A DNA stretch of 64,000 nt from Priestia endophytica DSM 13796 (GCF_900115845.1 NZ_FOXX01000005.1:124001-188000); one strand, 5' to 3'; shown: positions 8,541 through 17,280, counted from the first letter of the stretch. The notes: generated from the letters alone by a model not told the origin. Translations and numbers: made by a program.

Positions 8541-8554
8541 TGACCACTTAGTCA
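8541..8554. promoter_or_regulatory. TetR operator O3 (pump transcription start region)
   Basis: TGAC-CACTTA-GTCA, 38 bp from O2 start to start and just downstream of the -10, where the transcript should begin. Confidence 0.78.
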
Positions 8555-8606
8555 TTAGAGAGAGAATAATTTGTATAATGAAAAAGGGAAGGAATGAGCG
8601 CTTTAA

Positions 8607-11600
8607 ATGAAGCACATTATTAACTTTTCGTTAAAAAATAAGTTTGCTTTATGGATTTTAACCATTCTTGTAACAATTGCAGGCTTATATGCAGGCACAA
8701 GTATGAAGCTTGAGACAATACCAAGTGTTACAAATCCTGTGTTGTCTATCACAACTACATACCCAGGAGCCTCACCAGAAGAAGTCTCAAAGAAAGTAAC
8801 AGATCCTGTTGAGCAAGCAGTATCAAATTTATCTGGGGTTGATACAGTAAGCTCTTCTTCAAGGGAAAACATGTCTATCATTCAAGTTCAATATGCATTT
8901 GATAAAGATATGGACAAAGCTCTTGATGAGGCAAAGGAAGCTGTTAACAACCTTGATCTTGGCGAGAATATTGAAGAGCCATCAATTGCTCAACAAAGTA
9001 TTGATGATTTTCCAATTTTAAGTTTAAGTATTTCAGATGATAAGAAATCAGTAGAAGAGTTAACAACATTAACAGAAGAAGAGATTGTTCCTGTACTCGA
9101 AGGAGTTGAAGGAGTATCCTCTATTGAAACTGCTGGAGAGCAAAAGCAAGAAGTTCAGTTTACTTACAAAGAAGATAAACTAAAGGAATATGGTTTAGAT
9201 AAAGAAACTGTCGAAAACCTTATTAAAGGAGCAAAAGTCTCTTACCCATTAGGCACTTTCAATATGGAAGAGAAAGAAAAAACAATTGTACTAGATGGAA
9301 ATATTGAAACTGTTGAGGATTTAAAGAACCTTGAGATTCCAATTACTCCATCTCAATCAGCTCCTTCAGGTGAAATGACTGCTGGGTCAGTTTCCTCAGG
9401 AATTCCAACAGTTAAGTTAAGCGATATCGCAGATATTAAAGTAGCTGAAATTACCGAATCACTATCTAAAACAAACGGTGAGCGTTCTATTGGTGTGCAA
9501 GTTGTAAAAACGTCTGAAGGAAACACAGTTGACGTAACAAATGCCGTAATGGATGCTTTAAAAGATATTAAGGAAGATAACAGCGGTTTAAAGATTGCAA
9601 CAACCCTTGATCAATCTGTTGAGATTAATAAGTCTGTTTCAACAATGATTGAGAAAGCATTATTTGGAGCCTTATTCGCGGTAATCATTATCTTGCTGTT
9701 TTTACGGGATATTCGTTCAACAATTATTTCCATTATCTCCATTCCGCTGTCACTCTTGATGGCTATGATTTTCTTAAAACAGATGGATATTTCACTTAAC
9801 ATCATGACGCTTGGGGCTATGACTGTTGCTATCGGGCGTGTTGTGGATGATTCTATCGTTGTTATTGAAAACATTTACAGACGAATGGCTCTAAAAGAAG
9901 AGAAGTTAAGAGGAAAAGATTTAATTCGTGAAGCAACAAAAGAGATGTTTAAGCCAATTCTTTCTTCCACAATTGTTACAATCGCCGTCTTTTTACCATT
10001 AGGCACTGTAACAGGACCTGTTGGAGAGCTATTTTTACCATTTGCTTTAACAATTGTATTCGCCCTTTTATCTTCACTGATTATTGCGATTACAATTGTT
10101 CCAATGCTTGCTCATTCTCTATTTAAAAAAGGAGTTAAAAGTAAAAACCATGAAGAGAATGCTGGACGCTTATCTTCATTCTATAAGAGCGTTCTGCAAT
10201 GGTCTCTTAATCATAAATGGATTGTTTCAGGTCTTTCTATCATCATTCTCATTGCCAGCTTATTTTTAGCACCACTTGTTGGCACAAGCTTCTTGCCTGA
10301 GCAGGAAATTAAAACGGTTAACGTAACCTTTAATCCAAATCCAGGCGAGCTTAAAGAGGATGTGAAAGAAGAGGCAGCAGATGCTGAGAAATATTTCTTA
10401 GATAAAAAGAATGTTAAAACTGTTCAATACTCTATTGGAGGTGGAAACCCTTTTGATCCAGGTGCTCAAAATCAAGCACTTTTCTATGTGGAGTATAAAG
10501 AGGATACACCAAACTTCAGTGATGAAAAAGAGCAGATTGTTAAAGACTTAAATAAAGGGCAGTCAATTGGTGAGTGGAATTCCCTTGATATTTCAGGGAT
10601 GGGAAATAACTCAATTGAACTTCGTGTGTTTGGAGATAACACCGAAGATTTACAAGCTGCCGCAGAAAAAGTCCAAAATATTATGGATGATCGCAAAGAT
10701 TTAGATAAAGTAGAATCAAGTCTTTCGGAACAGAACGACCAATATACGCTTGTAGCTAACCAAGAAGAACTAGCGAAGCGCGGACTTAGCGCAGGTCAAA
10801 TTGGAATGAAGCTTAGTCAGCTTGGGGAACGTCCAGTCTTAACGACCCTTAATAAGGATGGAAAAGATCTTAATGTTTATATTCAAACAGATAAACAAGA
10901 CTATAGTTCGATAAATGAGCTTGAAGAAGAGACTATCACGTCTCCATTAGGTCAGGAAGTTCCACTAAGCGATGTTGTGGAAGTTGAAGAAGGCAAAGCG
11001 CCAGCAACCATTTCGAAGCTTGATGGAAAAATGTATGCAACAGTAAGCGGAGAGTTTAAAGGTCAGGATGTTGGAGCAGAGTCTACAGCTATCCAAAAAG
11101 AAGTTGATAAGTTAGATCTTCCGAAAAATGTAAGTGTTGAAATGGGGGGTGTTACTGAGCAAATTAACGATTCATTTACACAATTAGGGCTAGCTATGCT
11201 TGCTGCAATTGGAATTGTTTACTTTGTGCTCGTCTTAACATTTGGAGGAGGATTAGCGCCATTTGCTATTCTGTTCTCTCTACCTTTCACTATCATTGGT
11301 GGTCTGCTTGGTCTCTTTATTGCAGGAGAAACAATTAGCGTATCAGCGATGATTGGAATGCTCATGCTAATTGGAATTGTTGTAACAAATGCAATTGTGC
11401 TAATTGATCGAGTTATTGAGAAAGAGAAAGAAGGCATTATAACAAGAGAAGCCCTTTTAGAAGCAGCTTCAACCCGCCTTCGTCCAATTTTAATGACAGC
11501 TATTGCTACAATTGGAGCTCTTATTCCAATGGCATTTGGAATGGAAAGCAGTGGCCTTATTTCAAAAGGGTTAGCTGTTACAGTTATTGGAGGATTAACA

Positions 11601-11681
11601 AGTTCAACGCTTATTACTCTTCTAATCGTTCCAATTGTTTATGAAGCATTAATGAAATTAACGAGAAGAAGAAGAAAATAA
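8607..11681 (+). CDS. swrC: RND-family efflux pump, SwrC/YerP-like
   Basis: A 1024-residue RND (AcrB-type) proton-driven exporter. In B. subtilis SwrC (YerP) exports surfactin and gives resistance to it. Domain order is canonical: TM1 (residues about 12-30), porter domain, TM2-6 (about 345-500) with the proton-relay acidic pair in TM4 (GRVVDDSIVVIEN), a cytosolic amphipathic helix, TM7, second porter half, and TM8-12 (about 865-1010). The periplasmic loops that dock to TolC in Gram-negative pumps are short, as usual in Firmicutes, and there is no adaptor gene beside it. ATG at 8607 has AAGGAATG upstream with a slightly long spacing. The substrate is not shown by the sequence; control by the divergent TetR protein is strongly suggested by the operators. 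Confidence 0.9.
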   Translation: MKHIINFSLKNKFALWILTILVTIAGLYAGTSMKLETIPSVTNPVLSITTTYPGASPEEVSKKVTDPVEQAVSNLSGVDTVSSSSRENMSIIQVQYAFDKDMDKALDEAKEAVNNLDLGENIEEPSIAQQSIDDFPILSLSISDDKKSVEELTTLTEEEIVPVLEGVEGVSSIETAGEQKQEVQFTYKEDKLKEYGLDKETVENLIKGAKVSYPLGTFNMEEKEKTIVLDGNIETVEDLKNLEIPITPSQSAPSGEMTAGSVSSGIPTVKLSDIADIKVAEITESLSKTNGERSIGVQVVKTSEGNTVDVTNAVMDALKDIKEDNSGLKIATTLDQSVEINKSVSTMIEKALFGALFAVIIILLFLRDIRSTIISIISIPLSLLMAMIFLKQMDISLNIMTLGAMTVAIGRVVDDSIVVIENIYRRMALKEEKLRGKDLIREATKEMFKPILSSTIVTIAVFLPLGTVTGPVGELFLPFALTIVFALLSSLIIAITIVPMLAHSLFKKGVKSKNHEENAGRLSSFYKSVLQWSLNHKWIVSGLSIIILIASLFLAPLVGTSFLPEQEIKTVNVTFNPNPGELKEDVKEEAADAEKYFLDKKNVKTVQYSIGGGNPFDPGAQNQALFYVEYKEDTPNFSDEKEQIVKDLNKGQSIGEWNSLDISGMGNNSIELRVFGDNTEDLQAAAEKVQNIMDDRKDLDKVESSLSEQNDQYTLVANQEELAKRGLSAGQIGMKLSQLGERPVLTTLNKDGKDLNVYIQTDKQDYSSINELEEETITSPLGQEVPLSDVVEVEEGKAPATISKLDGKMYATVSGEFKGQDVGAESTAIQKEVDKLDLPKNVSVEMGGVTEQINDSFTQLGLAMLAAIGIVYFVLVLTFGGGLAPFAILFSLPFTIIGGLLGLFIAGETISVSAMIGMLMLIGIVVTNAIVLIDRVIEKEKEGIITREALLEAASTRLRPILMTAIATIGALIPMAFGMESSGLISKGLAVTVIGGLTSSTLITLLIVPIVYEALMKLTRRRRK

Positions 11682-11697
11682 AATATAGCATATTGAG

Positions 11698-11729
11698 AGC
11701 CTGTTCAAATTTTTTTGAACAGGCTTTTT
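11698..11729 (+). terminator. Terminator after swrC
   Basis: AGCCTGTTCAAA pairs with TTTGAACAGGCT (12 bp) and is followed by TTTT. Confidence 0.92.
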
Positions 11730-11832
11730 ATGTTACCCTCCTTTTTACACATGAGTGAATGCTTTCACAAGTATTTTAAAGAATCATGTGTTTCAAAAAA
11801 GAACATTCTAAGAAGAAGGAGGTGAACGTTAA

Positions 11833-13131
11833 ATGGGAATCGATAAGATTAAACGACCTGGTCGTACGCGCTGGCTAATTTCTTCTCTTTTAAGCAGCTT
11901 AATTATTTTAAACTATTTTGATCGTGTAGCCATTTCTGTTGCAGCGCCAGCTATTCAAGAGTCGTTCCATCTAAGCGCTACAGAGATTGGGATTGTATTT
12001 TCTATTTATACGTATTCATACACAATGATGCAGCTTCCAGTTGGAAGCTTTCTTGATCGGTTCGGTGTCTCTTGGGTGACAAGGATTGGAATGGTACTTT
12101 GGAGTTTGCTAACCATTACGATGGCTTTCTTACAAGGAAAACTTTTATTGTATACAGTACGATTTCTAATCGGACTAACAGGAGCCTCTGCTTTTCCAGC
12201 TGCATCAAAAGCAACGGCAATGTGGTTTCCGCCAAGTGAGCGAAGCTTGGCTAATTCCTTTTTTGACTCTGCTGCTAAGTTCGCCAATGTACTTGGAGCT
12301 CCTTTTGTAGCTTTTATGATTACAAGGTTTGATTGGCGAATAACGTTTCTTACAATTGGAATTATTAACGTTCTATTTACCTTAATTTTTTGGTGGTACT
12401 ATGAGCAGCCTAATCGCCATAAACGAATTTCTTCGGAAGAGCTTAATTATATTCAAAAGTACAATGCAATTACTGAAGATAAAATGCCCTATGGGACAAG
12501 AAAGGTATTAAGTAAGCTGTTTCGTCATCGGAAAGTATGGGGACTAATGATTGGCTTTACTGGATATGGCTATACGTTCAACTTGCTTTTAACATGGATG
12601 CCTACTTTTTTTAAAGAGGAGTTTAATTTAGATCTGATGTCTTCTGGACTTTATACAGCTATTCCATGGCTGATTTCAACCGTTTCAGGAATATTAGTAG
12701 GTGGATGGCTTGTGGATTACTTTGTGAAGAAAGGGTATGAACCAGCTAAAGTGTACCGTCGAATTATTTTGTGCGGGATGCTACTTGGTTTTGTTTTTCT
12801 AGGCTCTATTTTTACAAGTAGTGCAGTTGTTTCTATTGTGTGTATTTCAATTGGATTAGCAGGTATATCAGCTACAGCTCCTGTTGGCTGGTCCATTTCT
12901 GCTGAAATTGCTCCTCCAGGTACAACTGCGCTGTTGAGTTCAATTGTTAACCTTGCGAATAACTTATTTGGTGGTATTATAGCAGCAGCTCTAACAGGTT
13001 ATCTTTTTGACCTAACGGGATCATTTGACTCCAGTTTCCTTGTAGCAGGTGCTGTGTTGCTTATTGGGCTTCTTTTCTATCTCTTTGTGCTTGGTGATAT
13101 TAAGAAAATTAATCTGACAGAAGAGAGATAA
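11833..13131 (+). CDS. MFS transporter, anion:cation symporter (hexuronate/glucarate-type) family
   Basis: A 432-residue major facilitator protein with twelve predicted TM helices in two halves. ATG at 11833 follows a full AAGGAGGTG site. The N-terminal half carries LNYFDRVAISVAAPAIQ and LPVGSFLDRFGVSWVTRIG (the MFS motif between TM2 and TM3), features of the ACS subfamily that takes up hexuronates, glucarate, phthalate or similar organic anions. It stands alone behind the swrC terminator, with no catabolic gene beside it. The nearby two-component system at 13.9-16.3 kb is of a carboxylate-sensing type, so an organic acid substrate is possible, but nothing in the sequence ties them together. 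Confidence 0.8.
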   Translation: MGIDKIKRPGRTRWLISSLLSSLIILNYFDRVAISVAAPAIQESFHLSATEIGIVFSIYTYSYTMMQLPVGSFLDRFGVSWVTRIGMVLWSLLTITMAFLQGKLLLYTVRFLIGLTGASAFPAASKATAMWFPPSERSLANSFFDSAAKFANVLGAPFVAFMITRFDWRITFLTIGIINVLFTLIFWWYYEQPNRHKRISSEELNYIQKYNAITEDKMPYGTRKVLSKLFRHRKVWGLMIGFTGYGYTFNLLLTWMPTFFKEEFNLDLMSSGLYTAIPWLISTVSGILVGGWLVDYFVKKGYEPAKVYRRIILCGMLLGFVFLGSIFTSSAVVSIVCISIGLAGISATAPVGWSISAEIAPPGTTALLSSIVNLANNLFGGIIAAALTGYLFDLTGSFDSSFLVAGAVLLIGLLFYLFVLGDIKKINLTEER

Positions 13132-13187
13132 ACATGGATCTTAAAGACGTTGTAGAAAAAATCTTTATAGATTAGGGGGGGAATCAA

Positions 13188-13508
13188 ATGACAAAGCAAG
13201 AATGCTTAAAAGCACTTAGGCAATGTTTAGCAGCTTGTAATACTTGTTATACAGAGGGTTTAAAAGAAAAGGATATCAATCATATGCGAGAATGTATTAA
13301 AACAGACCGCCAATGTGCAATGATTGTCTCTCTAACAATGAAAACAATTGAGCTTGAAGGTTCATTTGTCAAGGAAACATGCGAACTTTGTGCAATGGTT
13401 TGTGATCAATGTGCAAAAGAGGGTGAAAAACATGACCCTCCTCATTGTAAGGAATGTGCTCAAGCATGTAAGGTTTGTGGAGCAGCTTGCAGAGAAATGG
13501 TAGCCTAA
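13188..13508 (+). CDS. Cysteine-rich four-helix-bundle copper-binding-type protein (DUF326)
   Basis: A 106-residue cytosolic protein with 15 cysteines, many in CxxC or CxxxC spacing along predicted helices (C6, C13, C17, C20, C36, C43, C65, C68, C72, C75, C87, C90, C94, C97, C101). This pattern and length match the DUF326/Csp-like four-helix bundle proteins (B. subtilis YhjQ type), some of which store Cu(I) inside the bundle. GGGGGGGAAT before the ATG is a strong ribosome binding site. No copper exporter or CueR/CsoR-type regulator gene is adjacent, so the metal role rests on family resemblance. A bidirectional terminator follows. Confidence 0.85.
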   Translation: MTKQECLKALRQCLAACNTCYTEGLKEKDINHMRECIKTDRQCAMIVSLTMKTIELEGSFVKETCELCAMVCDQCAKEGEKHDPPHCKECAQACKVCGAACREMVA

Positions 13509-13542
13509 AAAAAGCCCTCATTTTATATGAGGGCTTTTTTAT
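13508..13542. terminator. Bidirectional terminator between the DUF326 and PspC genes
   Basis: A 14-bp stem (AAAAAAGCCCTCAT with ATGAGGGCTTTTTT) with a 5-nt loop. A and T tracts flank it, so it works for both convergent genes. Confidence 0.9.
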
Positions 13543-13728
13543 TTACTGCTTTGGAAGAACAGCTCCTAAAACACCGTATACAAGTGCAACAGGTAGAAAA
13601 GCTGTGACAAAACATAGAATGACAACTAAAATTCGGATGAGTGAAGCACTAATACCGAACTTTTCTGATAGTCCTCCACAAACACCAAGCAATACTTTTC
13701 TTCTTTTGGATCGATATAATGAATTCAA
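13543..13728 (-). CDS. Small PspC-domain membrane protein
   Basis: A 61-residue protein that is almost only a PspC domain: a basic N-terminus (YRSKRRKVLLGVCGGLSEKFGIS) followed by one hydrophobic segment (about residues 29-56). It starts with TTG (complement of 13726-13728), with AAAGGAG on the minus strand seven bases before. PspC proteins sit in the membrane and take part in envelope stress responses; the function of single-domain forms is unknown. A second member, YvlC, is encoded at 23853 in this window and shares the LGGVCGGL-like core. Confidence 0.8.
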   Translation of the reverse strand: MNSLYRSKRRKVLLGVCGGLSEKFGISASLIRILVVILCFVTAFLPVALVYGVLGAVLPKQ

Positions 13729-13954
13729 GTTTTTTCTCCTTTCGCATATAGCTATGATTAGTGAAAAGGAACGGTTATTTATTCAGCTACTATATGTATA
13801 CCCTTCTATTAACAATCGTAAAAGTTAAAAAGTGAACATTCCTCAACAAGTCATTAACTTTTCATTATTCTATAAATTCCAAACATTTAGTATTGAAAAA
13901 TAGGTTTAATACGTCTAGATTAGAATATAAGTGGAAGTGAATGAGGAGTTAATA

Positions 13955-15553
13955 ATGAAACAGAAATCGTTTGTATCGCTAAAAACTAAAATTCTAACTC
14001 TTATTATTGGGCTTATTTTAGGGATTGTTCTTCTTTTAACAACAATTTATATTTACAATGAAATTCAAGATGAACGCGATAAGGTTGAAAAGCTCTCATT
14101 GCAAGTAGTGAAAACGCTTTCTTTCTTACCTCCTATTCAACATGCATTCGAAAATTCACCTGAAGATGCAAAAATCATTCTTCAGCAGATGAGAGCTCAG
14201 GTTGGAGCAGATGCGCTGAGGATTACAAGTAAAGAAGGAAAGTCTTATTCATACCCTACAAGAGGTTCTACGATATCTAATGTTTATGAGCCTATAAATT
14301 ATAAAGCACTAACTTTTGGAGGTTACTATTTAAAAGAAGGAAAAGGCGTTAATGGCCCGTCTTATATCGCAAAGGCACCGATTGTACAAGAAAATGAGGA
14401 TAGTGAAAAAATCATTGGTGTTGTTACAGCAGAGTTTTCAAAGAAGTCTATATACAAAGAAATCTGGAACAAACTTCATGTTGTATTATTTTCTTCTCTA
14501 GTTGTTGTGCTATTGGGCATTTGGGGAGGTATCCTCTTAACAAAAAGCATTCGAAAAGACACATTAGGCTTAGAACCAGCTGAAATCTCTTCCTTATATA
14601 GAGAAAGGCAGGCTGTTATTCAATCAATTAAAGAAGGAATTGTGTCAATCGATAGAGAGGGCTATATTACAACATTTAATCAATCAGCAAAAGAGTTACT
14701 TGGACTTGAAGAAGCGAATTCAGGTCAGCTGCTAGAGCATATCTACCCTCAAATTGGGATGAAGGATGTGCTTATGACAGGAGAAAGTAAAAGTAATGAA
14801 GAGTGCTTAATAAATGATAAGCTTCTTATTGTAAATGTAACGCCAATTATGCGAAAAGAGAAAATCATCGGAGGAGTGGCCAGTTTTCGAGACAAAACAG
14901 AGCTTAAGAAACTAGTTGACAAGCTTTCTGAAGTGAAAAAGTACTCTGAAGATCTAAGAGCTCAAACCCATGAGTTTGCAAACAAACTTCACCTTCTCCT
15001 CGGATTGCTTCAATTAGGCTACTATGATGAAGCAATTGCTTTTATTGAGGAAGAATATGGGTTTCAAAAATCTCAAAATGATGCTCTTTTTCAAAAAATA
15101 GTGGATCACAAAGTCCAAGGTATGTTACTTGGGAAAATTGGTAAAGCATCTGAGAAAAAAATTCATTTTACAATTGATGAAAACAGTTCGTTGCATCAGA
15201 TTCCAAAACATATTGAAACTTCTGAGCTGACGGTGATTATTGGAAACCTAATTGATAATGCTTTTGAAGCTGTTAGAAGCATGGATAGAGAAAAAAAGGT
15301 GAGCTTTTTTATCACTGACCTCGGACAGGACATTATTATTGAAGTAGAGGATAATGGAGAAGGAATATCTGATGAACAGATTTCAATTATTTTTCAATCA
15401 GCTTTCTCAACGAAAGGAAAAGATAGGGGATATGGATTAACAAACGTGAAGAGAGCTGTTGCTCACCTTCATGGAGAAATTGAAGTTCAAAGTGAGAAAG
15501 GAAAGAGGACTATTTTTACAGTCTATCTACCAAAAGAAATTAAAGGGGCATAA
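13955..15553 (+). CDS. CitA/DcuS-type sensor histidine kinase (CitS/DctS/MalK-like)
   Basis: A 532-residue membrane kinase. The start is the ATG at 13955, six bases after GAGGAG; upstream in-frame GTG codons lack such a site. Order: TM1 (about residues 10-33), an extracellular PAS-like ligand domain (about 35-170), TM2 (about 172-195, VVLFSSLVVVLLGIWGGILL), a cytoplasmic PAS domain (about 210-315), a Spo0B-type dimerisation helix with the phospho-acceptor His339 in AQTHEFANKLH, and a HATPase domain with N box (NLIDNAFEAV), G1 (VEDNGEGIS) and G2 (RGYGLTNV). This family senses citrate, malate or C4-dicarboxylates. It forms an operon with the response regulator (15-bp gap) and a TctC-type lipoprotein, as in the B. 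subtilis citST-yflP neighbourhood. The exact ligand is unknown. Confidence 0.9.
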   Translation: MKQKSFVSLKTKILTLIIGLILGIVLLLTTIYIYNEIQDERDKVEKLSLQVVKTLSFLPPIQHAFENSPEDAKIILQQMRAQVGADALRITSKEGKSYSYPTRGSTISNVYEPINYKALTFGGYYLKEGKGVNGPSYIAKAPIVQENEDSEKIIGVVTAEFSKKSIYKEIWNKLHVVLFSSLVVVLLGIWGGILLTKSIRKDTLGLEPAEISSLYRERQAVIQSIKEGIVSIDREGYITTFNQSAKELLGLEEANSGQLLEHIYPQIGMKDVLMTGESKSNEECLINDKLLIVNVTPIMRKEKIIGGVASFRDKTELKKLVDKLSEVKKYSEDLRAQTHEFANKLHLLLGLLQLGYYDEAIAFIEEEYGFQKSQNDALFQKIVDHKVQGMLLGKIGKASEKKIHFTIDENSSLHQIPKHIETSELTVIIGNLIDNAFEAVRSMDREKKVSFFITDLGQDIIIEVEDNGEGISDEQISIIFQSAFSTKGKDRGYGLTNVKRAVAHLHGEIEVQSEKGKRTIFTVYLPKEIKGA

Positions 15554-15567
15554 AAGGGGAGTCCAAC

Positions 15568-16254
15568 ATGTTACGAGTAGCAATTGCAGAAGACGATTTC
15601 CGAATCGCTGATATTCAAGAGAAATTTCTTTTAAAAATAGAAGAAACAGAGGTTGTAGGAAAAGCATTTAATGCAGAACAAACAATGGAGCTTTTGAGAG
15701 AGAATGAGGCTGATTTGCTTTTACTTGATATCTACCTTCCAGATCAAACAGGAATTGATCTTCTGCCTAGTTTAAAGCAGGAGTTTAGAGACTTAGATGT
15801 GATTTTGATCACAGCCGCAAGGGAAAAGGAGCTATTAGAAAGAGCTTTAAAAATAGGGGTTGAGAACTATTTAATCAAACCTGTAAGTGCTGAAAAATTT
15901 ACAGAGGCAATTAAAAAATATAAAAAGAAGAAAGAAATGCTTCAATCTGCTGAAGAGATTGATCAAACGTTTGTAGAACTTTTCTTCCAAGGCATCCATG
16001 AAGCTTCAGCGGCTGAGAAGCAGCTTCCTTCTGGCATTGATCCATTGACGCTAGAGAAGATTACTAAAGTTATGAATCAATTTCATAAGGGGGCTTCAAT
16101 TGAAGAAGTAAGCGAAGCGATGGGGGCTTCTCGTACAACAGCTCGGCGTTATTTAGAATATCTTGTATCCATTCAACGGTTAAGAGCAGAGTTAGAATAC
16201 GGCATTGTGGGAAGACCGGAGCGAAAATACTACTTGATTGCGAGTGAAGAATGA
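15568..16254 (+). CDS. CitT/DctR-type response regulator
   Basis: A 228-residue regulator. The receiver domain (1-120) has the acidic pocket D9/D10, phospho-acceptor Asp54 (LLLLDIYLP), Thr82 and Lys104. The C-terminal half (about 150-228) is the CitB-type helix-turn-helix (GASIEEVSEAMGASRTTARRYLEYL). AAAAGGGGAG precedes the ATG. It should be phosphorylated by the kinase encoded just upstream and activate a carboxylate transport gene. No di- or tricarboxylate permease gene lies directly downstream, so its main target is probably elsewhere or is the MFS gene at 11833; both are inference. Confidence 0.9.
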   Translation: MLRVAIAEDDFRIADIQEKFLLKIEETEVVGKAFNAEQTMELLRENEADLLLLDIYLPDQTGIDLLPSLKQEFRDLDVILITAAREKELLERALKIGVENYLIKPVSAEKFTEAIKKYKKKKEMLQSAEEIDQTFVELFFQGIHEASAAEKQLPSGIDPLTLEKITKVMNQFHKGASIEEVSEAMGASRTTARRYLEYLVSIQRLRAELEYGIVGRPERKYYLIASEE

Positions 16255-16267
16255 GTGGAGGTATTAA

Positions 16268-17233
16268 ATGAGAAAAATAATGCTGTTTATCAGTTTGTTT
16301 ATACTCGTTTATATATCAGGCTGTGCCGAGAAAGAAAACGACAAAGAAGCCTTTCCAACGCGTGAGTTAGAAATTGTCATACCAGGCGCCTCTACGGGAG
16401 GATGGGGACAGACAGCTAAAGGGATGCAGTCCATTCTAACAAACGAAAGTATTACAGATCAATCTGTTGTGCTTACTTCTCTTTTAGGTGGAAATGGGGA
16501 GAAGGGCTGGAAGTATCTTCAATCACAAGATGGTCATTCTGTCGCAATGAATTCAAGTCTTCTTTTAACAAATAACCTTATTGGGCAAAGTGCTCTAACT
16601 TATCGTGATTTTACACCAATTGCAATGCTTTCCACAGAATGGGAAGTTATTGTTGTAAGCAAAAATAGTGGTATTAAAGAAGTGAAAGATATTATTAAAA
16701 AGTTGCAGAAAGATCCTGCATCATTAAAATTGGGTATTTCCCCTGGCATCGGAAATGACGATCATCTATCCTTTATTCAAGGCATCAATCAGTATGGAAT
16801 CAATGGCGCAAAGCTTGATTTCAGCGTGTATGAAGATCGTTCGTCTCTTCTCTCAGCATTACTTAAGAGGGAGCTTGATGTAACAATTATGCCTCTCTCT
16901 GAAGCAAAGCCATATTATAGAGAAGGAAAAATAAAAATGCTTGCTATTTCATCTGAGAAACGGATTGAAAACTTTAAAGAGGTTCCAACATGGAAAGAAC
17001 AAGGTCTTAATGTTGTTTTTTCACATTGGAGAGGAGTAATGGGACCAAAGGGTATGACAGATGAGCAGATAAAATATTGGGATGAGAAGATTAAAGAAAT
17101 GGTAGAGACAGAGGAATGGCAACAAATTCTGAAAGATAACGAGTGGGAATCTTTCTATAAAAATCATGAAGAAACAAAAGTATTTTTGCAAGAAGAGGCC
17201 CTATTCTACAAAAAACTAGTAAATGGATTTTAA
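16268..17233 (+). CDS. TctC/Bug-family solute-binding lipoprotein
   Basis: A 321-residue extracytoplasmic binding protein of the tripartite tricarboxylate transporter (TctC) family. It has a lipoprotein signal ending YISGC (Cys19), then family features EIVIPGASTGGWGQTAKGMQ and GVMGPKGMTDEQIKYWDEKI. GAGTGGAGG precedes the ATG 14 bases after the regulator stop. No TctA or TctB membrane subunits are encoded nearby. Such orphan TctC proteins beside CitAB-like systems are thought to act as ligand-presenting co-sensors (as proposed for B. subtilis YflP and Bordetella BctC). Terminator follows. Confidence 0.85.
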   Translation: MRKIMLFISLFILVYISGCAEKENDKEAFPTRELEIVIPGASTGGWGQTAKGMQSILTNESITDQSVVLTSLLGGNGEKGWKYLQSQDGHSVAMNSSLLLTNNLIGQSALTYRDFTPIAMLSTEWEVIVVSKNSGIKEVKDIIKKLQKDPASLKLGISPGIGNDDHLSFIQGINQYGINGAKLDFSVYEDRSSLLSALLKRELDVTIMPLSEAKPYYREGKIKMLAISSEKRIENFKEVPTWKEQGLNVVFSHWRGVMGPKGMTDEQIKYWDEKIKEMVETEEWQQILKDNEWESFYKNHEETKVFLQEEALFYKKLVNGF

Positions 17234-17249
17234 TATTTGTATATTTTGA

Positions 17250-17280
17250 GGACGAAGGGAAACAGCTCCTTCGTTTTTTT
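17250..17280 (+). terminator. Terminator after the tctC-like gene
   Basis: ACGAAGG (17252-17258) pairs with CCTTCGT (17268-17274), followed by TTTTTT. Confidence 0.8.

Noticed and set aside
11750-11775. GTGAATGCTTTCAC dyad before the MFS gene as a CcpA (cre) site
   Set aside because: It has a TGAAAGC half when read on the minus strand, but the centre and spacing do not fit the 14-bp cre consensus.
13134-13175. 13-residue ORF between the MFS and DUF326 genes
   Set aside because: Starts just behind the MFS stop with a weak AGAGAGA site and is too short to separate from chance.
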